DNA from: Sphaerosporella brunnea
Lineage: Eukaryota; Ascomycota; Pezizomycetes; Pezizales; Pyronemataceae
DNA length: 64,000 nucleotides
NCBI GenBank assembly: GCA_008704415.1
Contig: VXIS01000113.1
Span: forward strand, 1-64,000
Direction: 5' to 3'
Shown: positions 29,174 to 39,308 of the stretch, in pieces
Numbering within the stretch: the stretch's first letter is position 1
How the letters are laid out: each line of letters begins with the position of its first letter
The notes under the pieces: model-generated
What the model was told of the DNA's origin: nothing
Database searches by the model: none
What the model saw: only the letters and a program-made list of their open reading frames with translations
Translations under genes and position numbers: made by a program

Positions 29174-32100
29174 TCAAGCCTTTCCTCCATTCCCCCCCAC
29201 CACCGTCGCCGCCGCAGTAAGCATCTCCACATCCACCCCCCCGTTCTTCACGTAGCCCGCACTCCCCCAGCCCCTCCACCTCTTGATCGCCTTCCACCCC
29301 TCCACGACCATCAAATACAGCACACACGCGGCCACAACCACGCCCCACTCCCATCCGATCGCCATGTGTTTGAACACCACCGTGTTAAACTTCGGCACGT
29401 ATATGACAGGCCAGGTGATTGCAAAGCCCGCCACGACCGCCCAGAAGAGGAATCGGTTGCGGTAGCACGTTTTGAACACTGCAAGGGGACCGGCGTATTC
29501 CTCCGGGTTCATCCTAAACAGGGAGCGGGAGAAATGCTTCACCTCCCAAGCGGTAAGCAGGAGAAGGAAGGATAAAACCGCAAACACGGTGGCGCGGGCA
29601 CGGAAGACGCCGCCGCACGTGTCGTTGTACGCGTGGTTGCAGCCGTGCCCGAGGTCGCCACCGTTGCCGGCGTAGACGACGATGATGAAAGAAGCGAGGC
29701 AGAGAACGCCCATGGTTACGCCGTACAGCGTTTTATCGATGATGACTTCCCAGGTGAAGACGCCGGTGCGCAGGTCGTGGGGCGGGCGCGTCATGACGTC
29801 GGGGGCGGCCTCTTCGAGCCCCAATCCCAGCGCCAGGAAGGAGGACGTGATCATGTTGACCCACAAGATCTCGAGCGGGCTGAGGGGAAAGACGGAGACG
29901 CCGTTACGGTCTTGGAATGCCAGGCCGATCAGGAGAAGGACTACTTGAGAGATGTTGGAGATCAGAAGGTGCATGATGAACTTCTGGATGTTGTCGAACA
30001 GCCGCCGGCCCTCCTCGACCGCCCGGACGATCGACGCGAAGTTGTCGTCCGTGAGAACTAGGTCGGCCGCGTCTTTGGCCACGTCGCTACCAGACAGTCC
30101 CATCGCGATACCAACATCGGCGCGCGCCAGCGCGGGTGAGTCGTTGACACCGTCGCCGGTCATCACGCAGAAGGCCTTTCTGCGGTGCAAAGCTTCCACC
30201 ATGCGGACCTTCGTAGCGGGCGAGCAACGGGCGATGACCTTGGGCAGTTCCGGGAGCGCATCGACCTGGGCATCCGAGAGCGCATCGAATGCAGAGGCGG
30301 TCATGACCATAGTGCTGGCAAGTGCAGCCGGCATGGCGTCGCCGAGGATGCCGACTTCGTGGGCAATCGCGGTAGCAGTACGGATGTGATCTCCGGTAAG
30401 CATATGAACTTCGACGCCGGCGATCTTGCACCGGCGGACGGCGTCCTTAGTCTCGGAACGCGGAGGATCATAGAGACCGACCAGTCCAAGGAAGTTCATG
30501 CCCTCCTCGACCAGGGCGCGGTTGGCGGCATCAGCACGGTCGATGCGTTTGTGGGCCACGCAAAGAACTCGAAGACCTTGTCCGGCCAGGTTTTCAATGC
30601 GCTCCATGATCTCAGCCTTCTTGTGTTCCGGGAGGGCGAGAGTGGGAACGACGACCTCGCCGGCACCCTTCATGAAGGCTTCAACGGTGTCGCGGCCTTT
30701 GTGATGGTGAACGATGCTCATCTTCTTGATGGTCGAGTCGAAGGGATGTTCTGCCAGCAAATCCCAGTCGCCCGAAGAGAGCAGGTCTTGCTTTCCTCTG
30801 CCGAAGCGCATGGCAAGGACATGGAGGGAGATCTCGGTGGGTTCTCCGGTGGCAGTCCATTGACCAGACATCTTCTCGGAGGAGTTGCTTGTATCGTCGT
30901 TGCGATTGACCGTAGACAAGTTGCACATGGAGATCGCTTCGAGGAAACGTTCCAGTTCCGAGCTCCTGCTGACAAGCGAACCATCGATCACGGTTTCGTC
31001 GAGGAGGACCTTGCCGCTGTTCGGGTCGAAGGGGCTCTCAACTCCGTCCACAGTGATCTCGCCCAGGCCTTCGACGAGAGCTTTGCGCGCAATCATCTTG
31101 CCTTGGGTAAGGGTTCCGGTCTTGTCCGAGCAGATGTTGGTTACACCACCGACAGCCTCGAGCGCCTGCATCTTGCGCACGATAACGTTGCCTTTGGCCA
31201 TGGTCTTGGTGCCGAGAGCCATGGTGATGGTGAGGACCGCAATGAGCGATTCGGGGATGACGGCCACGGCGACACAGATGCCGTAGATCAAGTTCTCATC
31301 GTTGATTCGCCACTGCATGGATCAGCATGATCCATCCTGTCTTGAAGAAAAGGAGTGACAAACCTTGGCTGCGGAGAAAACAATCACGGCGAGCAAGATG
31401 GCAATTCCAAACAAGAGGAGCGCAAACTTGCTGAGCTTGACCTGCAAGGGCGTGCCGACAAGTCCAAGCATGTTCTTGACCGAGTCCGTGCACTTTCGCA
31501 CAAATGTGGCAAAAACTCCGCCTTCCTTCTCCTTCTTGCCTCTCAACAACTCAGCAATCCTTCCAACTTCAGTGTTCATACCCGTAGCCACCACGACACC
31601 GAGGCCGCGTCCCTTGGACACGGTACTGGACGACCACACCATGTTCTGGCGGTCTCCGATAGGGCAGTCGGCATTGGGGGCGACGTAATCGGGGTGTTTA
31701 GCGATGGGCAAGCTCTCGCCGGTAAGCAGAGCTTCGTTGGTCTCCAAGTTCATGGCCTCGAAGATCCTCAAATCCGCCGGCACGACATCACCGACGTGGA
31801 TCTTGACCACGTCGCCAACGACGAGTTCCTCGGCCTTGATCTTGTCGATCTTGCCGTGGTTTCTGATGACGGTAGCGATGGGGGCGGACAAAGAGTTCAA
31901 GCTCTGCATGGTCTTTTCGGCACGGTAATCCTGGACGAAGCCAATCACGATGTTGAGACAGATGACGGCGGCAATGACGGAGCCTTCGATGAAATCGAGC
32001 ATACCGTACGAAGCGGCCATAGCAATGACGAGCACCTGCATTCAAAGAGTTAACATCATTCGTTTGCAAGATAATCGCACGGCTCGTCAAGGTTTGCATC

Positions 32101-33348
32101 GGTGAGAGCACACTCTCGTTTCCCGCGAATAGATAGATACTCAGTGAGTTTGGATTTGGGTCCTCTCTCTCTGCGAACAAAAATAGGTGCAACATGAAAG
32201 GGATGACAAATTCGATCCTCCACGAACCCAAAACATAAACAACCGGTGGTTGAGGAGACCCAGCCACCGGCACAGAAAACTGTTCCCAACGCTTTTGACA
32301 TCACTGCTTCGTATACCCTCACGACATGGCAGCTGCTGGAACGTAAGGGGGTCAGGAGTGAGGGGAAGGATCGGATTAGTCTCTTCTCCGATACAGGACT
32401 TGAAAACTGCAACAACTCGGGAGAGGAAATCAGGCAAGGGGGATTGGGGATGGTGCAGGCTTCTGAAGACTCGGACGGAGGGTCGAATCCCCAGAAGCAG
32501 AAGAACGTAGTCTTACTGCACGTCCCGGTGTCACCGACAACTCCGCCTCCGCCGCTTTCGCGGACACGAGCGGAAGCGGAAGGTAGCACCCGAAACAAAT
32601 GCAGCAAACGACAGCAACGACGCGGCAACAAAGCAGCAGCAGCAGCAGCGGCGGCGGCGGCGGCAGCAGCAGCAGCAGCAGCAAAGCAACATACCAAGGT
32701 CAAACTGTTCGAAATCTGTCTGATCAGTACACCGTACCAAGCGATTCCACCGCCAGCGGCAAGCTTGTTCAAGCCATCTTTCTGGAGCTTCGCCTTCGCG
32801 TCGGCAGTCTTAAGGCCAGAGCGAAGATCGACTCCAAGAGTAGTGGCGACAGCGTCGGCGTCCACGACGTGCGGGTTCACGCCGTCGTACGGATCGCCAG
32901 CAATCTCAATCGTGGTCTCCTCCGTCAGCGTGCCGACGGCGGTGAACGAGGACTTGGGCGAAGTGACGGTAGTGCAAGAGTCCACGTAGACGCCGCGGTC
33001 GGGGCCTGCCAGGTCATCGCTCGAGCTAGCTGGGGAAACAGCAGCACCGTAGTCGTAGACCTTGACCCCCGCGCCAGGTCCGTTCCTGGCGGGCTCACCC
33101 GCAAAGTCGACGAGGTTCGCGGGCCGTGCAGTCACGTCGCCATGCTGGTCGACGGGGATAGAAACGCCTCCTGCCGGCACGTGTCGAGGGTGATCGGCAC
33201 GCGAGTCGCCGGCAAGAGGCTGCGGTATAGGCGGCGGGTCATCGTTGCAACCTTCGTCGCTGGCTTGGACGGTAACGAGGCCAGAGTGGTTGATTGGCGA
33301 GGTGGCTGGCGAAGAGGAGGCGGCGGAAGCGGGCGTGAGGTTAACCAT
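29174..33348 (-). CDS. P-type ATPase, type IID (ENA-like Na+/K+ efflux), 1154 aa
   Basis: Exons 33348-32695, 32035-31364 and 31312-29174, all phase 0; the second intron is 51 bp and the first, at 659 bp, is unusually long. The enzyme would pump Na+ (or K+) out of the cell, or into endomembranes, using ATP. Motifs in order: actuator TGES (323-326), membrane helix with IPESL after residue 460, phosphorylation site DKTGTLT with Asp505, nucleotide-binding KGA (about residue 655), and TGDGVNDSPAL (825-835). IPESL and the overall spacing fit fungal IID pumps rather than SERCA or PMA types. C-terminal helices include a long hydrophilic loop with a Cys-containing GHGCNHAYNDTCGG segment. A disordered N-terminal extension of about 150 residues precedes the family's cation-ATPase N domain (from about VATTLGVDLRSGLK). 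No break is seen in exons. Confidence 0.9.
32036..32694 (-). other. Long intron 1 of the ENA gene with CTG/CCG triplet repeats
   Basis: 659 bp, GTATGT donor and ATGCAG acceptor. Directly after the donor the minus strand carries CTG repeats, then CCG repeats, then CTG repeats again (about 32631-32685). The whole intron except its last 20 bases is open in the frame of exon 1; the first in-frame stop is at 32056-32058. Confidence 0.7.
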
Positions 33349-35479
33349 TCAATAGAGCTGGATTCCGAAAGAAAGTTGTTGGTGGGGGGGGGGGGGGTTG
33401 GGGTAAGTTGGTTGATGCTGGGTGAAGAAGTTGCTGAGGTGGCAAAGGCTGGATCGCGGCAGAGGTTAGAAGGTAGAAAAGCAGGAGAGCGAGAAGGGGG
33501 GGGGGACAAACGATGGCTTTATTCAGGCTCGGGGAACTCAGCGAAATCGGAAGTGGCTGCGGGTTGGCAAGGGGAAGCTCACAGGCGACGCGCGACAGTC
33601 AGCATCAAACAACAAACATGCATGTTGCAGCTGCGCCTTGCAGACGCCAAGGGCCGAAGACTCTCTCGATGTGCGATCCCAGCCAATCAGAGGGGCTCCA
33701 TGCATTTTATATCGCTGTGCTGCCCAGTCGACATTGCGCCGCCCAATTGCCACTGCCGGAAAAGGAGAAGCACATCGCGAGCGGGAGTTCTCGCCCGCAA
33801 CAGCCGACATCGCAACCGCAATATGTATTAGAGTACTCTCCTCTCTCATGAAAGCTGTCTCACGCTGCGTCTCACATTCGGTGCCCGCTCGGAGCTCGCA
33901 GCCTCGCAAGCTCGCACCGCGGCTAGCTTTGGCGTCGCCGGAACAGCCCGGGGACGGGGTCACGGGACCGATCGCGTGCCACTCGCTCTCCAGACGCCCA
34001 GCTCCAAAGCACCCACTTTCCGCACCCAGAATACCCACTCTATTCCCCACACCGCCAAGAACGCCGCAATCAATCCGGCTTCTCATTTCCCCGCAGGCCG
34101 AGTGAGAACAACAGCACGCACGAGCGATCGTCGCGGGAACGGTGCAAGGCTGTCGATTCAGTGCAAGGCCCGGCGAGAGATCCCTGCTAGCGCGTAGCGG
34201 AGCGAGCTCGACAACAGCAAACGGCAACAACAAAAGTGAGTAAGTACCGTACACGTGGCGTCACGTCACACCTCCCGGGAAGGAAGGAAACGAAATCTCT
34301 CCGCTGTCCAGGGTCCGAGACATGAGTGTATATTAGTCAGCACCAGGACCGGGGGGGCGGGAAATCGTCATATGGCCATTATGTGGCTCTTTCCCAGACG
34401 GTAAAGATTATGTGAATTTTATACCACGCTCAGGCAGATATGATGGGTTTTCTGGAAAAACGATACTCGAGTGAGATCGCGTGCTCGCTCAATAAGTTTT
34501 ATCGTTGCGACTACTAACCAGACTTCATGCTTCTTGGGGGTTGAGAAAGGCGAGGCGAGGCAACAGCCGGGTTCCCTCGACGATGATGATGATGGATGAT
34601 ATCCGCTGCGGGAGCAGGAGATTAGAGCCTGTCCACCCAAACCCAAAAGGGAACGCCAAAGGTGAAAGCAAAAGCGTAGTAATCGTGTCTCTCCAGCTCA
34701 AGGTGGTGGGGGGTTCATGTAAACGTTGTATAACAAAGATTCTGCACCACCACCATATCGGCAGCAAAGCTGTCGACATCGTGCTTTCTTTAAACCAAAA
34801 CATACCGCCGCTACGATAGGAAAGTAAGCGAGAGAGACGCGACGATGCCAAAGCCATCAGCGTAACTCGTCGCAGAAGCTGAAACTCGTGCTGTCACTCG
34901 TGCAGCACGTGATGTCACTCGACGTGTAATTGCAACCAGCGCAACCACGGTTCCGCCGAAAGCCGACGCACCCACTCCCACGCCCTGCCGCGCAACAACT
35001 ACACCCTCTAGACACACGAAGCGCGACTGCAGTCCATTGCAGCACTTTCGCCGTAACAATTGAACAGGACAGGCTGCTGTGTTTCATTTACCTCGGCTGA
35101 AAGAGCCATTCTCCTAGTCACTGTGGGATTTCTGACCTTCATTTCGCTTATTAACACATACAAAAGTGCCGAGTGATGAGCGTGAATCTTCCTTTTTCAG
35201 TCGATAGAGCGAGCGAAAACTAGGCCCCTGATAGTGTTATTTTTTTAAAATAACTTTTTTTTTTTTTTTGGTGGAGGATGCTCTGTATAAAGTCAGGGTA
35301 CCCAAACCCCCTCCGTGTTTAGGTGTCCCCAACCATATTGATATCGATCGATGGGTCACATGCCGAATTTCCTCCCCTGCTAACACTCCAGACTCAAGCA
35401 GCCCATGCAAGTGGCCCCGGCCGGCATTTATCTGTGCAAGATCTGACGGCGGCAAAAACTGCAATGTACCCACGTCAAA
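33349..35479. other. ENA promoter side and empty intergenic region
   Basis: G runs at 33386-33399 and 33496-33505 lie in the ENA 5' region. No supported gene. At 34888-34925 a repeated TCACTCG motif (GTCACTCGTGC ... CACGTGATGTCACTCG) resembles sequence at 55526-55560. Confidence 0.5.
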
Positions 35480-35551
35480 GACTCCGTGGCGCAACGGTAG
35501 CGCGTCAGATTCCAGACCTGAAGGTTGCGCGTTCAAATCGCGTCGGGGTCA
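35480..35551 (+). tRNA. tRNA-Trp (CCA)
   Basis: Full 72-nt cloverleaf without intron: acceptor GACTCCG pairs with CGGGGTC (one G-T), D-arm GCGCAACGGTAGCGC, anticodon loop TTCCAGA with anticodon CCA, variable loop AGGTT, T-arm GCGCG TTCAAAT CGCGT, discriminator A. Internal boxes A and B are recognisable, and TTGTTTTTTG follows as an RNA polymerase III terminator. One A-C mismatch sits at the base of the anticodon loop. Confidence 0.95.
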
Positions 35552-35904
35552 TTGTTTTTTGATACAATTTTTGAAAAGGTGGGCATTGGCGTTGGACGGA
35601 TTCATCACCAAAATAGCCCTAAGCCAAAAACAAACGCAAAACCGCAAACACAAACACAAATAGCAAAGGAAGAAGAAGAAAAACAAAAAAAAAAAAAAAT
35701 TTCAAGATCGAGAAAAGAAATAGAATCGCCGTCGGTCTATCTACGCTAACTCATGAGAGTTGTGTGTGCCCTCATTCCAGAAATCCCCGTACATAGCCAG
35801 AAACCCCGCAAGAAACAGAAAAGTGGAATCATCTAGTCATAGTAATGCGGTAATAAATGGTAAGATAGGACATATCACCACCGCAGCAGAATCGAGACTG
35901 CAGC

Positions 35905-38016
35905 TTACAGAGGCGTCCCCATCGGGTCCTCCGTAAACGGCGCCACCGAGCCAGGTCTAACGACGCTCTCCATCCTCCTGAGAGACTGCGCACCCCCCGA
36001 GTGGAGCGGAAAAACACCCTCGACGGGACGCGGGAAAGTGTTGCTCCACATGCCGTCATAGTCGATGCTCTGCTGGCGCTCGTAAACCACGGGCGTCCCA
36101 TCGTTAGCATCCATGTTGCGCAGGTGAATGACCTCCTCGGGCTCACTCTCGTGCGCTGACGGCTGCGAGTACACCGAGCCGTCGCCCACCGATACAGGCC
36201 GCGATGAGGCGATGCCGGGTGTTCGGAAGGAGGGTGTCGGGCTGGAGCTCGGGTGCGCCTGCGGCGGCACGGCGGGGTCGCTGCTGGAATGTGGCTTGGA
36301 GTCGTTGCCCGAGGCGTAGCTGCTGCGCGTCGCGGCGGATGAGTGACATGCGCGCACTGCCGGGTGGAGGAACTCGCTGGCGAGATCGATGATTTGGTAG
36401 CCCGCGGTAAGCATCAAACCCAACTGGAGGAGCATGGCCAAGCCGATGAGTGCTATCGCCGTGGCGAGACACTGGTTTGGGTGGTCGTTGCGCTGGAAAA
36501 TCAGCTTGTCGCCGGGCGCGAGGGTGGCGGCGTAGTCGACGGAGGTCCCGAGGGCGACTACAGCGTACACTCCCAGAGAGAAGCCGAAGCTCAGCGTAAA
36601 AAAGAGCAGGAATTGCATCCACTTCTTGTGCACCCGCGTGTACCGCGTGAGGTATGCTAGCTTCGGGTTTTTGGGGACCCAGAAGGGGAGGATGCTGAGG
36701 ATCACCGAGATGGGAAGCGAGATCAGGAATGCCAGCATTGCTTCCCACGGGAGACGCTCCTGGATCCGCTTGGCCATCGTCAAGATGCGATGGGGAGGTG
36801 CGTTCTGGCGGTCGTTGGAGCGGATATCTGCGCTATGTTAGTTGATGTTTCCTTCCAAGGAGGCAGATAACCTACGGAAGAAGGAAATCAGCATAGCAGG
36901 ATGCTCGGACATCTGGTCCAAAAGCGTTTCACTGAAGCCGTTCAAATCGCGCTCGCGGCGGTTGACTACAGATCCATTAAGTCCGGGCGTAGGAAAGCCC
37001 GTGGAAATGACGGTGTTGCTAGGCACCTCGGCAGTGGGAGCCGCAGCCGTCTCCGTTGGCGTGCTGGCCGCCATAACAGGAGACGAAGCGATGATAATGG
37101 TCGGCGGATCGTCGGTCGTACTCGAAACGGGAGCGGTGACGAGGCTAGTCACCGTGATGGTAACGAAGCTGGTCGCCGGGCTCGCCGGCTTACCCTGGGT
37201 CGAGCTCGAAGAGGTCTGCGCAGAGCCGGTGAGGGAGGCGGTTGCGCTGTCGGAGAGGGACATCGACTTCGATAACGAGGAAGCCGCAGTGGTAGTCGGC
37301 ACAAAGCCAAACGTGAGATCCCCGACAAAGCCGTCATCGGCAAACACATCATCGGTGATGCTGGCAACATGGAGGTTTTGCAAGTCCGGGAACCCGGCAA
37401 CGATGGCTGCGTTTTTTCTCAGACACATCGCCAGCAATATGGAAGAGGAAAGCAGCGGAAACCGTACCAGTGATAACGAGCGAGATCAAGATGAGGATAC
37501 GGATCAGCCAACGCACAGAGAACCGCGCGTCGTCCAAGTTCGCTTCCAAAAGCCGACCCTTGGCGTTCACGCCGACGCGGTTGATCGTGGCGAGAATGTT
37601 AGCAAGGCCCATCGTGGTAGCGAAATCCGACTCCGGGATGAGGGTGGCGTTGAGGCCGCTCGACGACACGGGCGCTGTTCGTTTGACGATTCGCTGCTGG
37701 AGGGTGGTGGCGATGGGCTGCGGGGAAGCGGTGGGGGGTGTGTGTAGAAGATGAGTGCGGACTGGGCCCCATCCGGATTGAGGGTGCTCGACAAAATGGT
37801 TCGAGTGATCAGCCAACGTCTTTGCACAGGCACTCACTCGGCAGACATCGAACCATAATCCGTGAACGGATGTGCACCAACGGCGGCCGCGCCGGACGGC
37901 CTGGGCTGAGGATTGCTTGCTGAAGGCTGCTTCCTTTCTGCTAGACCAGAGGAGCACACGCACACACCAACCAGCGCCACCATCCGAGTTTGGAGCCACC
38001 GCCACACCACCTGCAT
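35905..38016 (-). CDS. Multi-span membrane protein with Ser/Thr-rich loop (four exons, one frame slip)
   Basis: Exons 38016-37838, 37786-37468, 37406-36876 and 36827-35905; introns 51, 61 and 48 bp with good donors, branch sites (CTGAT, AACTAAC) and acceptors. The last two junctions keep phase perfectly. Exon 2 needs a shift of -2 or +1: the frame entering as TLNPDGAQSALIFYT must change to reach HTPPTASPQPIA, and the change falls on a (GT)4-G6 run (37732-37745). Membrane segments: WLIRILILISLVITAIVAGF, FLISLPISVILSILPFWV, LFFTLSFGFSLGVYAVVALG and IALIGLAMLLQLGLML. A roughly 140-residue Ser/Thr-rich loop lies between the first two, and a 120-residue polar C-tail follows. The layout recalls fungal SUR7/PalI-type cell-surface proteins, but no diagnostic motif was seen. 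If the slip is real, translation from the ATG at 37612 (GLANILATINRVG) would still give most of the protein. Confidence 0.65.
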
Positions 38017-38231
38017 AGGACCGAAAGCGCGTCGCCAGATCGAGACTCGTCCCAGCCCAGCCGGTTCCGGAATCGTCAGAGAAGCTATTTATCTGTCCCG
38101 CTGCACGAGAGAAAGCAAGGTCGGACTCCCCCAGCAGTGTACGAGAGAGAGATCGTGGCGGTTGATCGTTGTTGTTTGTAGCGCCTCATCGAGTCCCGCT
38201 ACGTCGATTCCCCAAGTTTGAAAACACAGAA

Positions 38232-39308
38232 ATGCCTTTCCGCCGGGGGAAAAAGGCTTCAGACCCGAGCTCTGGCTGGGGTTGGTTGAGAGGGGTTGGT
38301 CGATTTTTCAAAGGGAAGGTAAGTAAAGGAAAGGACGAGGCCGCCGCCCTGAAGCAGCGTCACCGCCGCGCTGTTGTCCTGGATGGAGGTGTCGTCTTCC
38401 CTGGGGATATGGAGCTTGTCTTGGAGGAGCCTGGCTCGCTGGTTCCTTCTCCTGCGGTGACGGGCGTGGGGGAATCCGTCCTGGAGCCGGAGGAACCTGG
38501 AGGACTCATTTCTTTTTCTTCCGCAGCAAGCGTAGGGGGTCTCCTCTTTGAGGAACCAGGATCGACCCCAGCCAGTGACTTTGAAGCGCCTCTCTCGGAG
38601 GAACTGGGGCTACTGACTTCTTCCCCTTTGATGACCGAAACCGGAGAACACCCTTTGGTGGAACCGAAAACACTCATTGCTCTTCCCTTCGCTGCAGGCG
38701 AAGGCGATCCCGTGTTTGAAGGTCCTGGGTTGATTTTGGCCACCGACTTTGGGGCGCCTCTCTCGGAGGAACTGGGATTGCTGGATTTAACGACCGAGGC
38801 CGGAGCCAACGCCTTGGAAGAGCCTACTAGAGCACTCATTTCTTTTTCTTCCGCGGCAGACGTACGCGATCTCGTCTTTGAGGAATCTGAGTTGACTTTA
38901 GCCACTGACTTCGGAGCGCCTCTCTCCGCGGACCTGGAATTACTGGTTTCTTCTTCCTTAACGACCGAAGCGGAAGAGCACCCTTTGGAGAAAGCGAGAG
39001 CACTCAGTTCTCTTCCTTCCGCGGCAGGCGTGGGCGATCTCGCTTTTCAGGAACCTAACTTGATTTCCCCTACTAACATTTGGGAGCCTGCCATTATCGA
39101 GCTCGGAACCCTCACTTCTCCTTCCGCAACTGACACCGAAAAACCCGCCTTGGAGCCTCCCGGATTGATCTCCCTTGCTGAAGTTGACGGATCTTTCGTT
39201 GAGACTTCCACGTACCTCGAAGATTTACGAGAGCTGGTCTGGGACGATCCTGGAGACCTCAATTCCTCTTCAGTTACCGAAATTGGACCGTCAAGCCTCG
39301 TGCTCTGA
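38232..39308 (+). CDS. Acidic tandem-repeat protein, 358 aa
   Basis: Single exon from ATG 38232. The first 50 residues are basic (FRRGKKAS, RFFKGKVSKGK, KQRHRRAV). From about residue 85 there are four imperfect units of 53-58 residues, then a degenerate fifth. A unit runs: EEPxxLISFSSAA-x-V-x-DLVFEE, then LTLATDFGAPLSEELGLL, then TTEAGEHPLEEP. The repeats are acidic, rich in Leu, Ser and Pro, and lack Cys. Membrane segments and a signal peptide are absent. Unit boundaries hold at DNA level too, so the repeats arose by tandem duplication with later divergence. A strong GTAAGTA donor-like sequence lies inside the frame near 38321; if used, the model changes. No known repeat family recognised. 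Confidence 0.7.
   Translation: MPFRRGKKASDPSSGWGWLRGVGRFFKGKVSKGKDEAAALKQRHRRAVVLDGGVVFPGDMELVLEEPGSLVPSPAVTGVGESVLEPEEPGGLISFSSAASVGGLLFEEPGSTPASDFEAPLSEELGLLTSSPLMTETGEHPLVEPKTLIALPFAAGEGDPVFEGPGLILATDFGAPLSEELGLLDLTTEAGANALEEPTRALISFSSAADVRDLVFEESELTLATDFGAPLSADLELLVSSSLTTEAEEHPLEKARALSSLPSAAGVGDLAFQEPNLISPTNIWEPAIIELGTLTSPSATDTEKPALEPPGLISLAEVDGSFVETSTYLEDLRELVWDDPGDLNSSSVTEIGPSSLVL
38490..39190 (+). repeat. Four to five diverged tandem units of about 160-175 bp in the repeat-protein gene
   Basis: Each unit contains a near-constant GACTTTGGGGCGCCTCTCTC-type core (at about 38577, 38745 and 38909) and a CTCATTTCTTTTTCTTCCGC-type core (about 38508 and 38836). Units remain in frame throughout. 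Confidence 0.7.

Noticed and set aside
30185..31330. 381-aa plus-strand frame
   Set aside because: Shadow of the conserved ENA exon 3, whose DKTGT and TGDGVNDSP motifs lie on the minus strand.
32599..33831. 410-aa plus-strand frame
   Set aside because: Antisense to ENA exon 1 and its triplet-repeat intron; openness comes from GC-rich sequence and repeats, and there are no protein motifs.
33538..34254. 238-aa minus-strand frame
   Set aside because: Poor composition and many overlapping frames on both strands; no splice or domain support.
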